Assembly: GCA_963790075.1 (NCBI GenBank)
Contig: CAWBNG010000003.1
Location: 372,001-436,000, forward strand
DNA length: 64,000 nucleotides
Direction: 5' to 3'
Source: CAYOUV01 sp963790075
GTDB taxonomy: Bacteria; Chloroflexota; Anaerolineae; Anaerolineales; Villigracilaceae
Positions 26,298 through 34,831 of this stretch are shown here, piece after piece. The translations under genes and the position numbers were made by a program. The notes under the pieces are model-generated. The model ran no database searches, was not told the DNA's origin, and saw only the letters and a list, made by a program, of their open reading frames with translations. The stretch's first letter is position 1, and each line of letters opens with the position of its first letter.

Positions 26298-26333
26298 AAA
26301 ATAGCCTGGGATTTCCCAGGCTATTTTTTTATT
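26298..26333. terminator. bidirectional intrinsic terminator
   Basis: AAAATAGCCTGGG, a 4-base loop and CCCAGGCTATTTT form a 13-bp stem followed by a T run on the plus strand and by TTTT on the minus strand. It lies between the convergent UMF1 transporter and thrC genes and overlaps the last codons of thrC, so it probably ends both transcripts. Confidence 0.9.
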
Positions 26334-27375
26334 TTCCAATCAATTCGACCAGCGCCTCGTAGCTGGCCGGAATAATTTGGGGGGACGTGAAGGAGCCGGC
26401 AATAATATCCGGATCCTTCAATCCATGGCCGGTACACACTATCACGATTTTCTTTCCGCGCGGATCGAACCTGCCTTGATCCGTTTCAGCCAGCAAGCCA
26501 GCCAGTCCGGCCGCCGAAGCTGGTTCAACCCAGAGGCCTTCCCCGGCCAGCAGGTGTTGGGTCGAGAGGATCAGTTCATCCGGCACGGCAATAATCCGCC
26601 CGTCTGATCCCTGGGCTGCCTCCAGAGCCTGCTCACCACGCGCTGGTCTACCGATGCGGATGGCAGTCGCCACGGTTTCTGGCTTATCCACAGCGTGACC
26701 CAGAACCAGCGGTGCAGCACCGGCTGCCTGTACTCCTAGAATATGCGGCAGCCCGGTTTGATTGCTGGCGTGATACTGACGAAAGCCAGCCCAATACGCA
26801 GTGATATTTCCAGCGTTACCGACCGGCAGGCACAGCCAATCCGGCGCGCTACCCAAAGTATCGCAAATCTCAAATGCGGCCGACTTCTGGCCCTCAATCC
26901 GGTACGGGTTGATCGAATTGACCAGCGCCAAAGGCGTTTTCTGGGTAATCTCCACCACCAGCGCAAGCGCGTCATCGAATGAGCCCTTAACCTGGATGAC
27001 TTCCGCACCATAGGCGATGGCCCCAGCCAATTTACCCAGCGCCACCTTGCCCTCCGGGATGAGCACGATCGCACGTTGACCGGCGCGTGCAGCGTAAGCA
27101 GCCGCCGAGGCAGCGGTATTGCCCGTCGAAGCGCAGATCACGGTTTCGGCTTTGCGCCCGAGCGCCTCGCTGATTGCTGCCGTCATGCCCCGGTCCTTGA
27201 ATGAACCGGTTGGATTGAGTCCCTCAAACTTGACGTAAAGTTCACAATGCAAGTCTGCTCCCAATCGTGGCAGGGAGATCAACGGAGTATCGCCTTCCAG
27301 CAGGGTGACAGCTCGCGTGTGGGCGGGAAGATCGAGCAATTTACCATAACGGTGTAAAACACCCTGATAAGCCAT
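26329..27375 (-). CDS. thrC: threonine synthase
   Basis: 348 residues, a PLP enzyme that converts O-phosphohomoserine to threonine. The PLP lysine is in NPTGSFKDRGM (about residue 60), the phosphate-binding block ASTGNTAASAAAYAARAG follows, and GDTPLISLPRL is near the N-terminus. It is the short, class II-like bacterial form without the N-terminal regulatory extension of plant enzymes. It is divergent from thrB with only about 43 bases between the starts, so the last two steps of threonine synthesis share one control region. AGGAG precedes the ATG. Confidence 0.93.
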   Translation of the reverse strand: MAYQGVLHRYGKLLDLPAHTRAVTLLEGDTPLISLPRLGADLHCELYVKFEGLNPTGSFKDRGMTAAISEALGRKAETVICASTGNTAASAAAYAARAGQRAIVLIPEGKVALGKLAGAIAYGAEVIQVKGSFDDALALVVEITQKTPLALVNSINPYRIEGQKSAAFEICDTLGSAPDWLCLPVGNAGNITAYWAGFRQYHASNQTGLPHILGVQAAGAAPLVLGHAVDKPETVATAIRIGRPARGEQALEAAQGSDGRIIAVPDELILSTQHLLAGEGLWVEPASAAGLAGLLAETDQGRFDPRGKKIVIVCTGHGLKDPDIIAGSFTSPQIIPASYEALVELIGK

Positions 27376-27403
27376 TGCAAACTCCTAGGACAGATTTATG
27401 CCG

Positions 27404-27411
27404 ATTATAAT
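27404..27411. promoter_or_regulatory. shared symmetrical -10 element between thrC and thrB
   Basis: The sequence ATTATAAT gives a perfect TATAAT on both strands (plus 27406-27411, minus 27404-27409). On the plus strand it ends 7 bases before the thrB ATG at 27419, which has no ribosome-binding site, so a leaderless thrB mRNA is predicted. On the minus strand it is about 30 bases before the thrC ATG, which has AGGAG. -35 hexamers are poor on both sides. Confidence 0.5.
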
Positions 27412-27418
27412 TCCTAGC

Positions 27419-28309
27419 ATGTTCACACTGCGCATTCCAGCCACATCCGCCAACCTCGGCCCTGGCTTTGACTGTCTCGGCCTGGCACTCGACTTGTGGA
27501 ATGCGGTCAGCTTCTCGGTCGAGGGCAACAAGGTTACCTACACGGTAACCGGCGCGGGTGCAACCAAACTCAATCGGCGCAGGCGCAATTTAGTAACCAA
27601 GGCTTTTTACCGCTCGTACGAAGTTTGTGGCGTCAAGCCGCCAGAGGGCGTCCGAATTCAATCGTGGAACGGAATCCCGCCCGGTTCTGGGCTGGGGTCC
27701 AGCGCGGCCGCCATCCTGGCCGGTTTGTGCGGGGCCAATGAAATTCTCGGTCAACCACTCGATAACGAGAGTTTGCTCAAGCTGGGCAGCGACCTCGAAG
27801 GTCATCCGGATAATATTGCCCCGGCGTTGTTGGGTGGGTTAGTCGTTTCCGCGCTTGTCGATGACCAGATCATCACACGACGCTACGAGATTCCCGAAAT
27901 GACAATTGTGATCGCCACGCCAAAAGTAAGCTGGCCGACCCACCTGGCCCGCTCGGTCCTGCCCGATTCCGTTTCGCGGAGTGATGCAGTTTTCAACATC
28001 AGTCGCACCCTGCTGGTCGTAGAGGCTCTCCGCCACGGGGATTTGGATTTGTTACAACAAATGATGGAAGATCGCCTTCACCAGCCGTACCGACTGGCTC
28101 AAATCCCCGGCGGGCAAGCCGCTTGGCTGGCCGGCAGGCAGTTTGGGGCATGTGCGCTCTCCGGGGCGGGTCCATCCGTGATCGCATTTATCCCGGAACA
28201 AGACGCTAACCAAGCCTTAAAGGGCATGCTGAGCTCCTTCAAGGATAACGGCGTCAAAGCGCAGGGCATCACTACCAAACCCAGCCTGGTCGGGATTCAC
28301 AAATTGTAG
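27419..28309 (+). CDS. thrB: homoserine kinase
   Basis: 296 residues from the ATG at 27419. The N-terminus MFTLRIPATSANLGPGFDCL is the canonical start of this GHMP kinase; an upstream ATG at 27398 would add seven residues. The ATP-binding motif is PPGSGLGSSAAAILAG (about residue 85). The enzyme phosphorylates homoserine to O-phosphohomoserine, the substrate of the divergent thrC product. The start lacks a ribosome-binding site and sits 7 bases after a perfect TATAAT. It ends 6 bases from the convergent MprF-like gene. Confidence 0.92.
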   Translation: MFTLRIPATSANLGPGFDCLGLALDLWNAVSFSVEGNKVTYTVTGAGATKLNRRRRNLVTKAFYRSYEVCGVKPPEGVRIQSWNGIPPGSGLGSSAAAILAGLCGANEILGQPLDNESLLKLGSDLEGHPDNIAPALLGGLVVSALVDDQIITRRYEIPEMTIVIATPKVSWPTHLARSVLPDSVSRSDAVFNISRTLLVVEALRHGDLDLLQQMMEDRLHQPYRLAQIPGGQAAWLAGRQFGACALSGAGPSVIAFIPEQDANQALKGMLSSFKDNGVKAQGITTKPSLVGIHKL

Positions 28310-28315
28310 CGTGGC

Positions 28316-30991
28316 TTACTTTGGGTGCCGCAGGTAACCGCCCAGCACATCGTCGCCTGAGTCAGCGCGGATCATGGCAATCGTGACAGCCGGCAGACTG
28401 CCAACGCCGGGGTAAATCAAATAGCGCGGTGACCAGACCGGGTGGAATTTTTCCTTAAAGGCATGCAAGCCCTTAAAATTATAGAACTGGTCGATGTGTT
28501 CATAAATGTAATGTAAGGCGCGTTCGATGGCCGGATCTTCGGGATTTTCTCCCACGCCGGACAAGGCGCTCAGACCTAGGTTAAATGAGGCCAAGCCTTG
28601 TTCCTGTGCCCACTGGAAGAGTGAGACGAACAAGAAATCCATCTGCCCTTTCTCGGCATCCCGGCGGTGACGCATCAGATCGATCGTGGCTTCACTGGCC
28701 TGATATTCGATCAGAATGTTGGCAAAGGATTCGATCGTACCCTCTGAATTCCTGACCAGTATGATTGGACAGGAATTCAGATATTTCTCGTCGAACCAGC
28801 CCAGGGAGAAGCGTTTTTCAGAACCATTCATGATCGTCAACCACTCATCACTTATCTGCCTTAGGTCGCGCATCAAATACGACGGATGCGGTGGCATTAC
28901 CACCTCCGCGGTAAATCCCAGTCGTACGATTTTGTTATAAGCGTTGCGGACCGGTTTGTTCTGGCTGCCATCCAAGGTAAAAGTGGCCGTATCCACTATC
29001 CCTTCCTGACCGATCAACAGCGCACTGAAGCCGGCCGTCTCATAGTCATCAAGATGCTCCGGCAAGACTTGATAGAATGCGGGCAGCCAGTCGTTGCGCG
29101 TACAGAGAGCCTGGAAATTATTTAGACTGACGGCAAAATCATCCCCAGAGCCGATGGGATCACCCAACGTCAAAGCCACGCGCCCCTTGACCACATAGGC
29201 AATCACCGACCCACCTGCAGTGAAGTAATAGAATTTGTCATCCATCAGGGTCAGGCGCGCCAACGAGCTGTGCCCAAAAGCCCTGACGATTTCTCCCGCA
29301 TGTGAGCGTTCCTGCGGCGAAACCCGATGGCGGATCAGCACAGGACGGATCAACATCAAGGCTGCATATCCAAACGTCACCATCCCGACCAGATAAATCG
29401 AATCGGCAAAATAACGCCCAAATCCGGTAATCGGTTGCAGGCCTGGATCGTAGAATTGCGTAAACATCACGACGGTCTGCCGCAGCGCCGCCCCCAACCC
29501 AAAATGGACCTTGAAATGGCGGTCGAGCAGGTAAAAACCGGCTACCCCATAGAAAGCGGTAAAAGCTAAAGCCGCCAGAAGCGTCTGCGCGCCTTGCCAA
29601 ATCGAGGGGGAGTCTGAACGCGCATGAAAATGTGGTCGCAGATAGATCAGTAAGGCGGCCAAGCCGAGAGCAAATACAGCTTCTTCATAATCCAAACCCT
29701 TCAACATGTGCGCTACAGCCGATACAAACAGCAAAACAATCGAGAATAACCAGGCGACCCGCTTGCGTCGCCACAAACTGAAAGCCAGCAGCAAAAGGGC
29801 GAAACCCGCCAGGGCTGAAGTCAAATGCCCGCCGTGCGCAACCGAGAAGGGTGAGTACTGCTCCAGCAGCCGCATGCGGTCGTGAAGAGACGGGGTGACA
29901 GCCGAAAGTACATTGATTATTCCCATGACCCCAGTCAGCAAGGCTACCAGGCGCACGCTCCAGATTTCAGAGCGTGTAGTTTCGGCTGCCCCAAAAGTCT
30001 TGACACGCCGCAGCAGCAGGAAACCGATCCCCAATGGGATCCAGAAGGTCAAACCGCGAAACGAGACCGCGATGACGGCGGCTCTCTCCAGGGAGACGCC
30101 GAGCGAGGCAAAAACCAGCGTCATCACCCCTTCGACCACCCCGATCCCCTGAGGCGTGATCGAGACGATCCAGAACAAAATCCCCATGGCATACCCGGCC
30201 ACCAGAACCCCTAAATCGACTTTTTCGTGAAATGCCAGAAAGAGGACATACAGGCTTAATAGATCGACCGCATGCGCTGCCAGTGCGACCACAAGCGTAC
30301 GGATCAGGCGCGTCGGATGGGTATTGATCGCAATCGCTGCCTCGGTGAACTCGCTTGTCGTTCTCTGCGCCCATTCGGGAGACAGGAATTCGGCTCGCTT
30401 GAGTCGTGCCGCCAGGCCGTTTGCTGCGCGTTGAATCCAATTGAGGATATCGCGCAACCAATCCGGCTGCCACAATCCAAGCATCAGCAGGGCTATCAGC
30501 CCTCCCACCATCGCCAGCAGGATCACAATCCCAACTACTTCGTAGGATTGAAGCGCGTGATTTGCGATCAAGTAAATGAGCGCAAAGCCCAGGACAAATA
30601 AAAACGCCACAAAATCGGCAACCAGTGAGAGCAGGGTCCCGACGGTTGCCCGGCCCGGGAACTCACCTCGATGGCGGGCATCGTCCACAAACAAAGCTGC
30701 GCCGCTGGCTCCCGCCGTCGGTGCCGCCACATTGACGAAGATCGAAGCGAACGTCACCGGCAGCAATTCCCCGATGCGGCTCCTGACCTCGACCGTGTCG
30801 AACGCGGACTGGTACAACCAGGTATAAACGATGTAATAAATAATTTGCAGCAAGGCTGCGACAGCCACCCACTGCCATTGTCCTCCCTCCAGCGTTTTAA
30901 CCAATTTCTCAATATCGGCAAAGCGGCTGATCACCACCCACAGGAAGGCAATGATCAAAATCCAGAACAACCAGCGTCTCTTCATGCCCAT
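28316..30991 (-). CDS. MprF-like protein: UPF0104 membrane domain plus DUF2156 acyl-transfer domain
   Basis: 891 residues. The first half has many hydrophobic segments (about 14) and resembles the lysylphosphatidylglycerol flippase domain (SITPQGIGVVEGVMTLVF is the typical block near residue 285). The C-terminal 300 residues match the DUF2156 domain that transfers an aminoacyl group from aminoacyl-tRNA to a membrane lipid: GDPIGSGDD, LKGLHAFKEKFHPVWSPRYL-type segment, and FNLGLSALSGVG. Known MprF proteins lysinylate phosphatidylglycerol and confer resistance to cationic peptides; the amino acid used here cannot be told. Starts at residues 1 and 3 are both possible. Confidence 0.85.
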   Translation of the reverse strand: MGMKRRWLFWILIIAFLWVVISRFADIEKLVKTLEGGQWQWVAVAALLQIIYYIVYTWLYQSAFDTVEVRSRIGELLPVTFASIFVNVAAPTAGASGAALFVDDARHRGEFPGRATVGTLLSLVADFVAFLFVLGFALIYLIANHALQSYEVVGIVILLAMVGGLIALLMLGLWQPDWLRDILNWIQRAANGLAARLKRAEFLSPEWAQRTTSEFTEAAIAINTHPTRLIRTLVVALAAHAVDLLSLYVLFLAFHEKVDLGVLVAGYAMGILFWIVSITPQGIGVVEGVMTLVFASLGVSLERAAVIAVSFRGLTFWIPLGIGFLLLRRVKTFGAAETTRSEIWSVRLVALLTGVMGIINVLSAVTPSLHDRMRLLEQYSPFSVAHGGHLTSALAGFALLLLAFSLWRRKRVAWLFSIVLLFVSAVAHMLKGLDYEEAVFALGLAALLIYLRPHFHARSDSPSIWQGAQTLLAALAFTAFYGVAGFYLLDRHFKVHFGLGAALRQTVVMFTQFYDPGLQPITGFGRYFADSIYLVGMVTFGYAALMLIRPVLIRHRVSPQERSHAGEIVRAFGHSSLARLTLMDDKFYYFTAGGSVIAYVVKGRVALTLGDPIGSGDDFAVSLNNFQALCTRNDWLPAFYQVLPEHLDDYETAGFSALLIGQEGIVDTATFTLDGSQNKPVRNAYNKIVRLGFTAEVVMPPHPSYLMRDLRQISDEWLTIMNGSEKRFSLGWFDEKYLNSCPIILVRNSEGTIESFANILIEYQASEATIDLMRHRRDAEKGQMDFLFVSLFQWAQEQGLASFNLGLSALSGVGENPEDPAIERALHYIYEHIDQFYNFKGLHAFKEKFHPVWSPRYLIYPGVGSLPAVTIAMIRADSGDDVLGGYLRHPK

Positions 30992-31019
30992 CTCCCTTTA
31001 TCTATGACGCTTAAATTAT

Positions 31020-31050
31020 AAGGCCGAGAGCCTTTTTTTGCCTCGGCCTT
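31020..31050 (-). terminator. probable terminator after dcd
   Basis: AAGGCCGAG (31020-31028) and CTCGGCCTT (31042-31050) form a 9-bp stem with a 13-base loop 11 bases after the dcd stop. Read on the minus strand it is followed by ATAATTT, a weak T-rich tail. It also lies just upstream of the MprF-like gene. Confidence 0.55.
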
Positions 31051-31060
31051 AAAGTTCAAC

Positions 31061-31615
31061 TTATAACTTTGGCAATTCGATCGACTTTTGCTTCTGGTAT
31101 TTGCCCTTCTTGTCGGCATATGAGATCTGGCATTCCTCGTCGGCCTCGAAGAATAGCACCTGCGCAATGCCTTCATAAGCGTAGATCTTGGCTGGCAGCG
31201 GTGTTGTATTGGAGATTTCCAGCGTAACAAAGCCCTCCCATTCTGGCTCGAAGGGGGTCACATTGACAATAATACCGCAGCGTGCGTAGGTCGATTTTCC
31301 CAGGCAGACGGTCAACACTTTGCGCGGGATGCGGAAATATTCCACCGTGCGCGCCAGTGCGAAAGAATTGGGTGGAATGACGCACACTTCGCCTTTAAAA
31401 TCCACCATCGACTTGGGATCGAAAGCTTTCGGGTCGACCGTCGCGCCAAAAACATTTGTAAAGATTTTGAACTCGTCAGCCACACGGATGTCGTACCCGT
31501 AGGATGAGACGCCGTACGAAATGACGCCGTCGCGCACCTGGTTTTCGACGAACGGTTCGATCATGTTTTGTTCGAGTGCCATCTTACGAATCCAATGGTC
31601 AGGTTTCAGTCCCAT
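31061..31615 (-). CDS. dcd: dCTP deaminase
   Basis: 184 residues. The enzyme deaminates dCTP to dUTP in dTMP synthesis; some family members also hydrolyse dUTP to dUMP. Family blocks: YGVSSYGYDIRVADEF, GKSTYARCGIIVNVTPFEPEWEG (shown in part: STYARCGIIVNVTPFEPEW, containing the catalytic glutamate), and IAQVLFFEAD. The C-terminus KKGKYQKQKSIELPKL is the nucleotide-closing tail. It is 28 bases downstream of the M23 lipoprotein gene on the same strand. Confidence 0.93.
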   Translation of the reverse strand: MGLKPDHWIRKMALEQNMIEPFVENQVRDGVISYGVSSYGYDIRVADEFKIFTNVFGATVDPKAFDPKSMVDFKGEVCVIPPNSFALARTVEYFRIPRKVLTVCLGKSTYARCGIIVNVTPFEPEWEGFVTLEISNTTPLPAKIYAYEGIAQVLFFEADEECQISYADKKGKYQKQKSIELPKL

Positions 31616-31643
31616 AAAGATATCCCTTTCGCTACGAAAAGAT

Positions 31644-32636
31644 TTAATTGACCGGCAGAGTCATCTGCGTGACTTTGCCGGGCTGGATATCGACCCAGCG
31701 CTCAAACGTGCGCCCGGCAGTGACAATCACCACACGATATTTGCCAGCCGGCAACGCTCCCAGGGAAAAATTCTCATCCCAGGCGTCATCGGGACGGACC
31801 GGCTGCTTCTCAGGCGCATAGGTCTCGACTTCGTATTGCGCTTGCGGTTTGCCATTCGGGTCTGGATAATACTGTATCACAACCGGTACGCGAATGGTAT
31901 TGCCCTGTAAATCACTGATCTTGCCAACCAGAACGCCGAACGGTCGCCCGTTCAGGTCCAGGCGAGGGACCAGCCACAACTCGGGATTGCGATTGGAAGT
32001 ATACGCATCGCTTCCTTCCCGGACCTCGAAATGCAGGTGGCTGCCAATGGCTGTTCCTGTCGCCCCGACTTCTCCCAGTTTGTCTCCGGCCTCGACTTGC
32101 TGCCCAACCTGCACATCGATCTTGAAGAGATGACCGTAGAGCGTGAAAATAGGCATAGCAAACCCAGGCAACTTGTGCTCTACGACCACCACATTTCCGT
32201 AAAATCCGGTCCACGGACCGATCAGCGAGAGTTTATCATTCTGTGCGACGACCACTTCCCCGTCAGCCGCAGCCAGGACCGGGGTACCCTGGGCGTTGGG
32301 GAACTCAACGCCGTGATGTGGCTGGCGGGTCCCGTGCTCGGTCGTCCCGTAGCGGTAGGTCGGGTCAATAACATCATTATTCGGCGGGGTAATTGGGCGC
32401 TGCAGCAAAAAATGACCAGCCTCTATGCAGAAAGTCTGGAATGGTTCACAGACCGGCGCGACCGTCGGCGTGGAAGTAGGCGGCGAAGGGGTTAGGGTCG
32501 GGGTGGGTGTGGGTTGTGAAGTCGCAGTCGAGGAGGGCATCAACGTTGCGGTTGCAGTGGGCGGCACGGGCGAAGTTGATCCGCAGGCGGTCAGCGCCAG
32601 GGACAGGATCAAAACCAGGGTTGTGGGAAATCTCAT
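31644..32636 (-). CDS. M23-family peptidase-like lipoprotein
   Basis: 330 residues. A lipoprotein signal (LALTACGS, lipid on the cysteine near residue 18) is followed by a Thr/Pro/Ser-rich linker (about residues 20-62) and an M23 domain with HHGVEFPNAQGTPVLAA, FTLYGHL and GSHLHFEV. In zinc-active M23 enzymes the first motif is H-x3-D; here the acidic residue is glutamate, which may still bind metal or mark a regulatory, non-catalytic domain. A beta-rich C-terminal region of about 100 residues follows. The ATG overlaps the ftcD stop by 4 bases. Confidence 0.85.
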   Translation of the reverse strand: MRFPTTLVLILSLALTACGSTSPVPPTATATLMPSSTATSQPTPTPTLTPSPPTSTPTVAPVCEPFQTFCIEAGHFLLQRPITPPNNDVIDPTYRYGTTEHGTRQPHHGVEFPNAQGTPVLAAADGEVVVAQNDKLSLIGPWTGFYGNVVVVEHKLPGFAMPIFTLYGHLFKIDVQVGQQVEAGDKLGEVGATGTAIGSHLHFEVREGSDAYTSNRNPELWLVPRLDLNGRPFGVLVGKISDLQGNTIRVPVVIQYYPDPNGKPQAQYEVETYAPEKQPVRPDDAWDENFSLGALPAGKYRVVIVTAGRTFERWVDIQPGKVTQMTLPVN

Positions 32637-34168
32637 GAGAGCGAGAATCCGCCTCGATCTTCCAGAATTGCGAGAAGTTTTTGCTCCAGTTTGGCAGCTT
32701 TTCTTTCATGCTTACGTAGTTCGGTCAACATCGGCTTGCCGGGAGATTTATCCTCCAGCGAAGAGATATTAATCCGCACGTTGTAACCCGCAGCAGTCAA
32801 AGCCGCCTTGGCCATGGTCAGGCCGGACGCCGCGTCGCTGATGGCATTCGAATTACCAACCTCGGCACAGACCAGAGCCAATTCCATCACGCGCAGACAA
32901 TCCTTGGCCACATGCAGGGGAACGTGCGCGGCATTCAGGGTCGCAATTTCAATCGAGGCGGCGCGTGCTTTCTCTTGTTTGGGTGTCTTCTTGGGCAGGC
33001 GCAAAGCCCCCATTACCGCCTCGAAGGCAGCCGCGTCATCCTCCACGCTTTGGGCTAACTCGGCGCGCAACTCTTCCGACTCGGCCAGAATCTTTTGCAT
33101 CTCGGTTTCGACCTCGGCGTATTTCTTCTTGCCGATCGTCAAGCCAGCCACCATCGAAACCAGGCTGGCACCCATCGCTCCCGCATAAGCTCCAGCCGAC
33201 CCTCCACCCGGGGCTGGCATGGGCGAGGCCAGTTCGTCCAAAAACGACGGGCACTCGTCAGCATTGGTTGCAGGCTGCTGGTACAGACGCGCCTCCAGGA
33301 TTTGCCCTTTATCGAATTGGTCAAGCTGCAAATACCAGACAGCCGCATCCGTCAGCGCGTCCTGCGGGATCAGGCCGACCAGCTCAGCATGGTGGATGCC
33401 AACGCCGTAGCGCGCTGCTTCGCGGCGAATCAGTTCGACCGCACGCGCGATCGGAGTCTCGCGGAAATCAGTCAGGTTCATCGAAACCTGGGCGCGGCCT
33501 TCGACCAGCAGCCCCAGCGCCTTGACGAAGTGCAGTCCGCCCGACGAATGGCGCACAGCTTTGGCGATCTTCTTGGCAAGGCTGACATCTTCGGTGGTCA
33601 GGTAAACGTTGTAAGCAACGAGGGGTGCCCGTGCACCAATGACGGTCGCCCCGGCCGGTCCAACTTTTTGCGGGCCGAAATCCGGGTCGCGCTCTGGATC
33701 GACGCCCATTTCTTTTTTCAAGGCCTCGTATTGTCCGCGCCGGATGTTCTCCAGGTTGACACGCTCGGGGCGGGTGGCTGCCTCTTCATATAAATAGACC
33801 GGGATATTCAATTCCTTCCCGACCCGCTCACCCAGGCGTTTGGCAATATCGACACACTCCTGCATACTGACACCGCTGAGTGGCACGAACGGGCAAACGT
33901 CAGTCGCGCCGATGCGCGGATGTTCGCCGGTATGCTGGTTCAGGTCGATCAATTCAGAGGCTGTCTTGATGGCTCGGAAAGCCGCTTCTTCCACGTCTTT
34001 CGGTGAACCGGCAAAGGTCAGCACGGTGCGGTTGTGATCCAGGTCCGAGGAGCGATCCAGCAGGCGTACTTCGGAGACGGACATGACTGCCGCGGCGATC
34101 TGGTCGACCACTTCGGGGCGGCGGGCTTCGGAAAAATTTGGGATGCATTCGACAAGGGGATTTGGCAT
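32633..34168 (-). CDS. ftcD: glutamate formimidoyltransferase-formimidoyltetrahydrofolate cyclodeaminase fusion
   Basis: 511 residues from the ATG at 34166-34168. The transferase part starts PNPLVECIPNFSEARRPEV and includes HTGEHPRIGATDVCPFVPL; the cyclodeaminase part (after about residue 325) starts FLDELASPMPAPGGGSAGAY. Together these move a formimino group to tetrahydrofolate and then make methenyl-tetrahydrofolate. In histidine breakdown this is the last step, but no hut genes are in the window, so a general one-carbon role is also possible. The ATG has no ribosome-binding site and lies 6 bases after a perfect TATAAT. Confidence 0.9.
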   Translation of the reverse strand: MPNPLVECIPNFSEARRPEVVDQIAAAVMSVSEVRLLDRSSDLDHNRTVLTFAGSPKDVEEAAFRAIKTASELIDLNQHTGEHPRIGATDVCPFVPLSGVSMQECVDIAKRLGERVGKELNIPVYLYEEAATRPERVNLENIRRGQYEALKKEMGVDPERDPDFGPQKVGPAGATVIGARAPLVAYNVYLTTEDVSLAKKIAKAVRHSSGGLHFVKALGLLVEGRAQVSMNLTDFRETPIARAVELIRREAARYGVGIHHAELVGLIPQDALTDAAVWYLQLDQFDKGQILEARLYQQPATNADECPSFLDELASPMPAPGGGSAGAYAGAMGASLVSMVAGLTIGKKKYAEVETEMQKILAESEELRAELAQSVEDDAAAFEAVMGALRLPKKTPKQEKARAASIEIATLNAAHVPLHVAKDCLRVMELALVCAEVGNSNAISDAASGLTMAKAALTAAGYNVRINISSLEDKSPGKPMLTELRKHERKAAKLEQKLLAILEDRGGFSLS

Positions 34169-34174
34169 GCTGCA

Positions 34175-34182
34175 ATTATAAT
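34175..34182. promoter_or_regulatory. shared symmetrical -10 element between ftcD and a cytochrome b5-like gene
   Basis: ATTATAAT reads TATAAT on both strands (minus 34175-34180, plus 34177-34182). On the minus strand it ends 6 bases before the ftcD ATG, which predicts a leaderless mRNA. On the plus strand the next gene starts 46 bases later. The same eight bases occur between thrC and thrB. Confidence 0.5.
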
Positions 34183-34227
34183 CAGTCAAAGCGACCCAGG
34201 CACAAATTGGATGAAAACTTTAAGATT

Positions 34228-34479
34228 ATGGAAATCCCCGAGCGTCTCATCACCGAACTGGAACTGCGCCGCAATACCGGCGAGCGTGGCTATCCCAAGT
34301 GGATCGCCCACGACGGCATCGTCTACGATGTCAGCGATTGTCCCAAATGGCGGGCGGAAATGCACGAACAACTCCACTTCCCGGGCCTGGATTTGACCTC
34401 GGAACTCCCAGATGCCCCCCACAAAGAAGAAGTGTTCACCCGACCCTGCGTAAAGGCAGTCGGGAGGCTGGCGGAATAA
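34228..34479 (+). CDS. small cytochrome b5-like heme/steroid-binding domain protein
   Basis: 83 residues from the ATG at 34228. The sequence ELELRRNTGERGYPKWIAHD, GIVYDVSDCPKW and HEQLHFPGLDLT, ending APHKEEVFTRP, resembles the small bacterial cytochrome b5-like heme-binding domains (DGxVYDVS ... W...H ... G.DLT ... APH). The histidines HEQLH and APHKE are the likely heme ligands, by analogy only. There is no signal peptide. No clear ribosome-binding site was seen. It is divergent from ftcD. Confidence 0.7.
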   Translation: MEIPERLITELELRRNTGERGYPKWIAHDGIVYDVSDCPKWRAEMHEQLHFPGLDLTSELPDAPHKEEVFTRPCVKAVGRLAE

Positions 34480-34504
34480 AGCTGAGACGTATCCTATTTC
34501 AGGT

Positions 34505-34699
34505 TCAGGGAGTCCGTTTGCGCTCCCGCCATTTCCGGGCTAGATACGCGATTCCCAGCAACAGACTGACGACTACGAGCGTCCACTCCAAGCAGACGTC
34601 CGGCTCCCCTTGGAGAATGTCGTGCAAGGCGGCCCAGTTCAGGGCTAGCAAGAGCAGCGCACCCAATCCCCACAAATATCTCCTGAACGAGATAACCAA
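34505..34699 (-). CDS. small two-helix membrane protein, function unknown
   Basis: About 64 residues. Two hydrophobic segments (GALLLLALNWAALHDI and WTLVVVSLLLGIAYLA) flank a short loop (LQGEPDVCLE), and the tail is basic (RKWRERKRTP), so both ends are probably cytoplasmic. No family was recognised with confidence. The first start is TTG directly after AGGAGG, which is too close; a TTG eight codons later has AGGAG 4 bases upstream. The reading frame itself is supported by the clear membrane pattern. Confidence 0.55.
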   Translation of the reverse strand: MVISFRRYLWGLGALLLLALNWAALHDILQGEPDVCLEWTLVVVSLLLGIAYLARKWRERKRTP

Positions 34700-34831
34700 C
34701 CTCCTCTCAAGATGGAGTGTTTCCCAAATCGGGATTAATTGTACTATCGGGAGGTAACATCCGGCCTACACTCAAACGGGAGTTTATTGCTACAATCAAG
34801 ATGAATTTAGTGGCAAATCCGGAGGCCTTAC

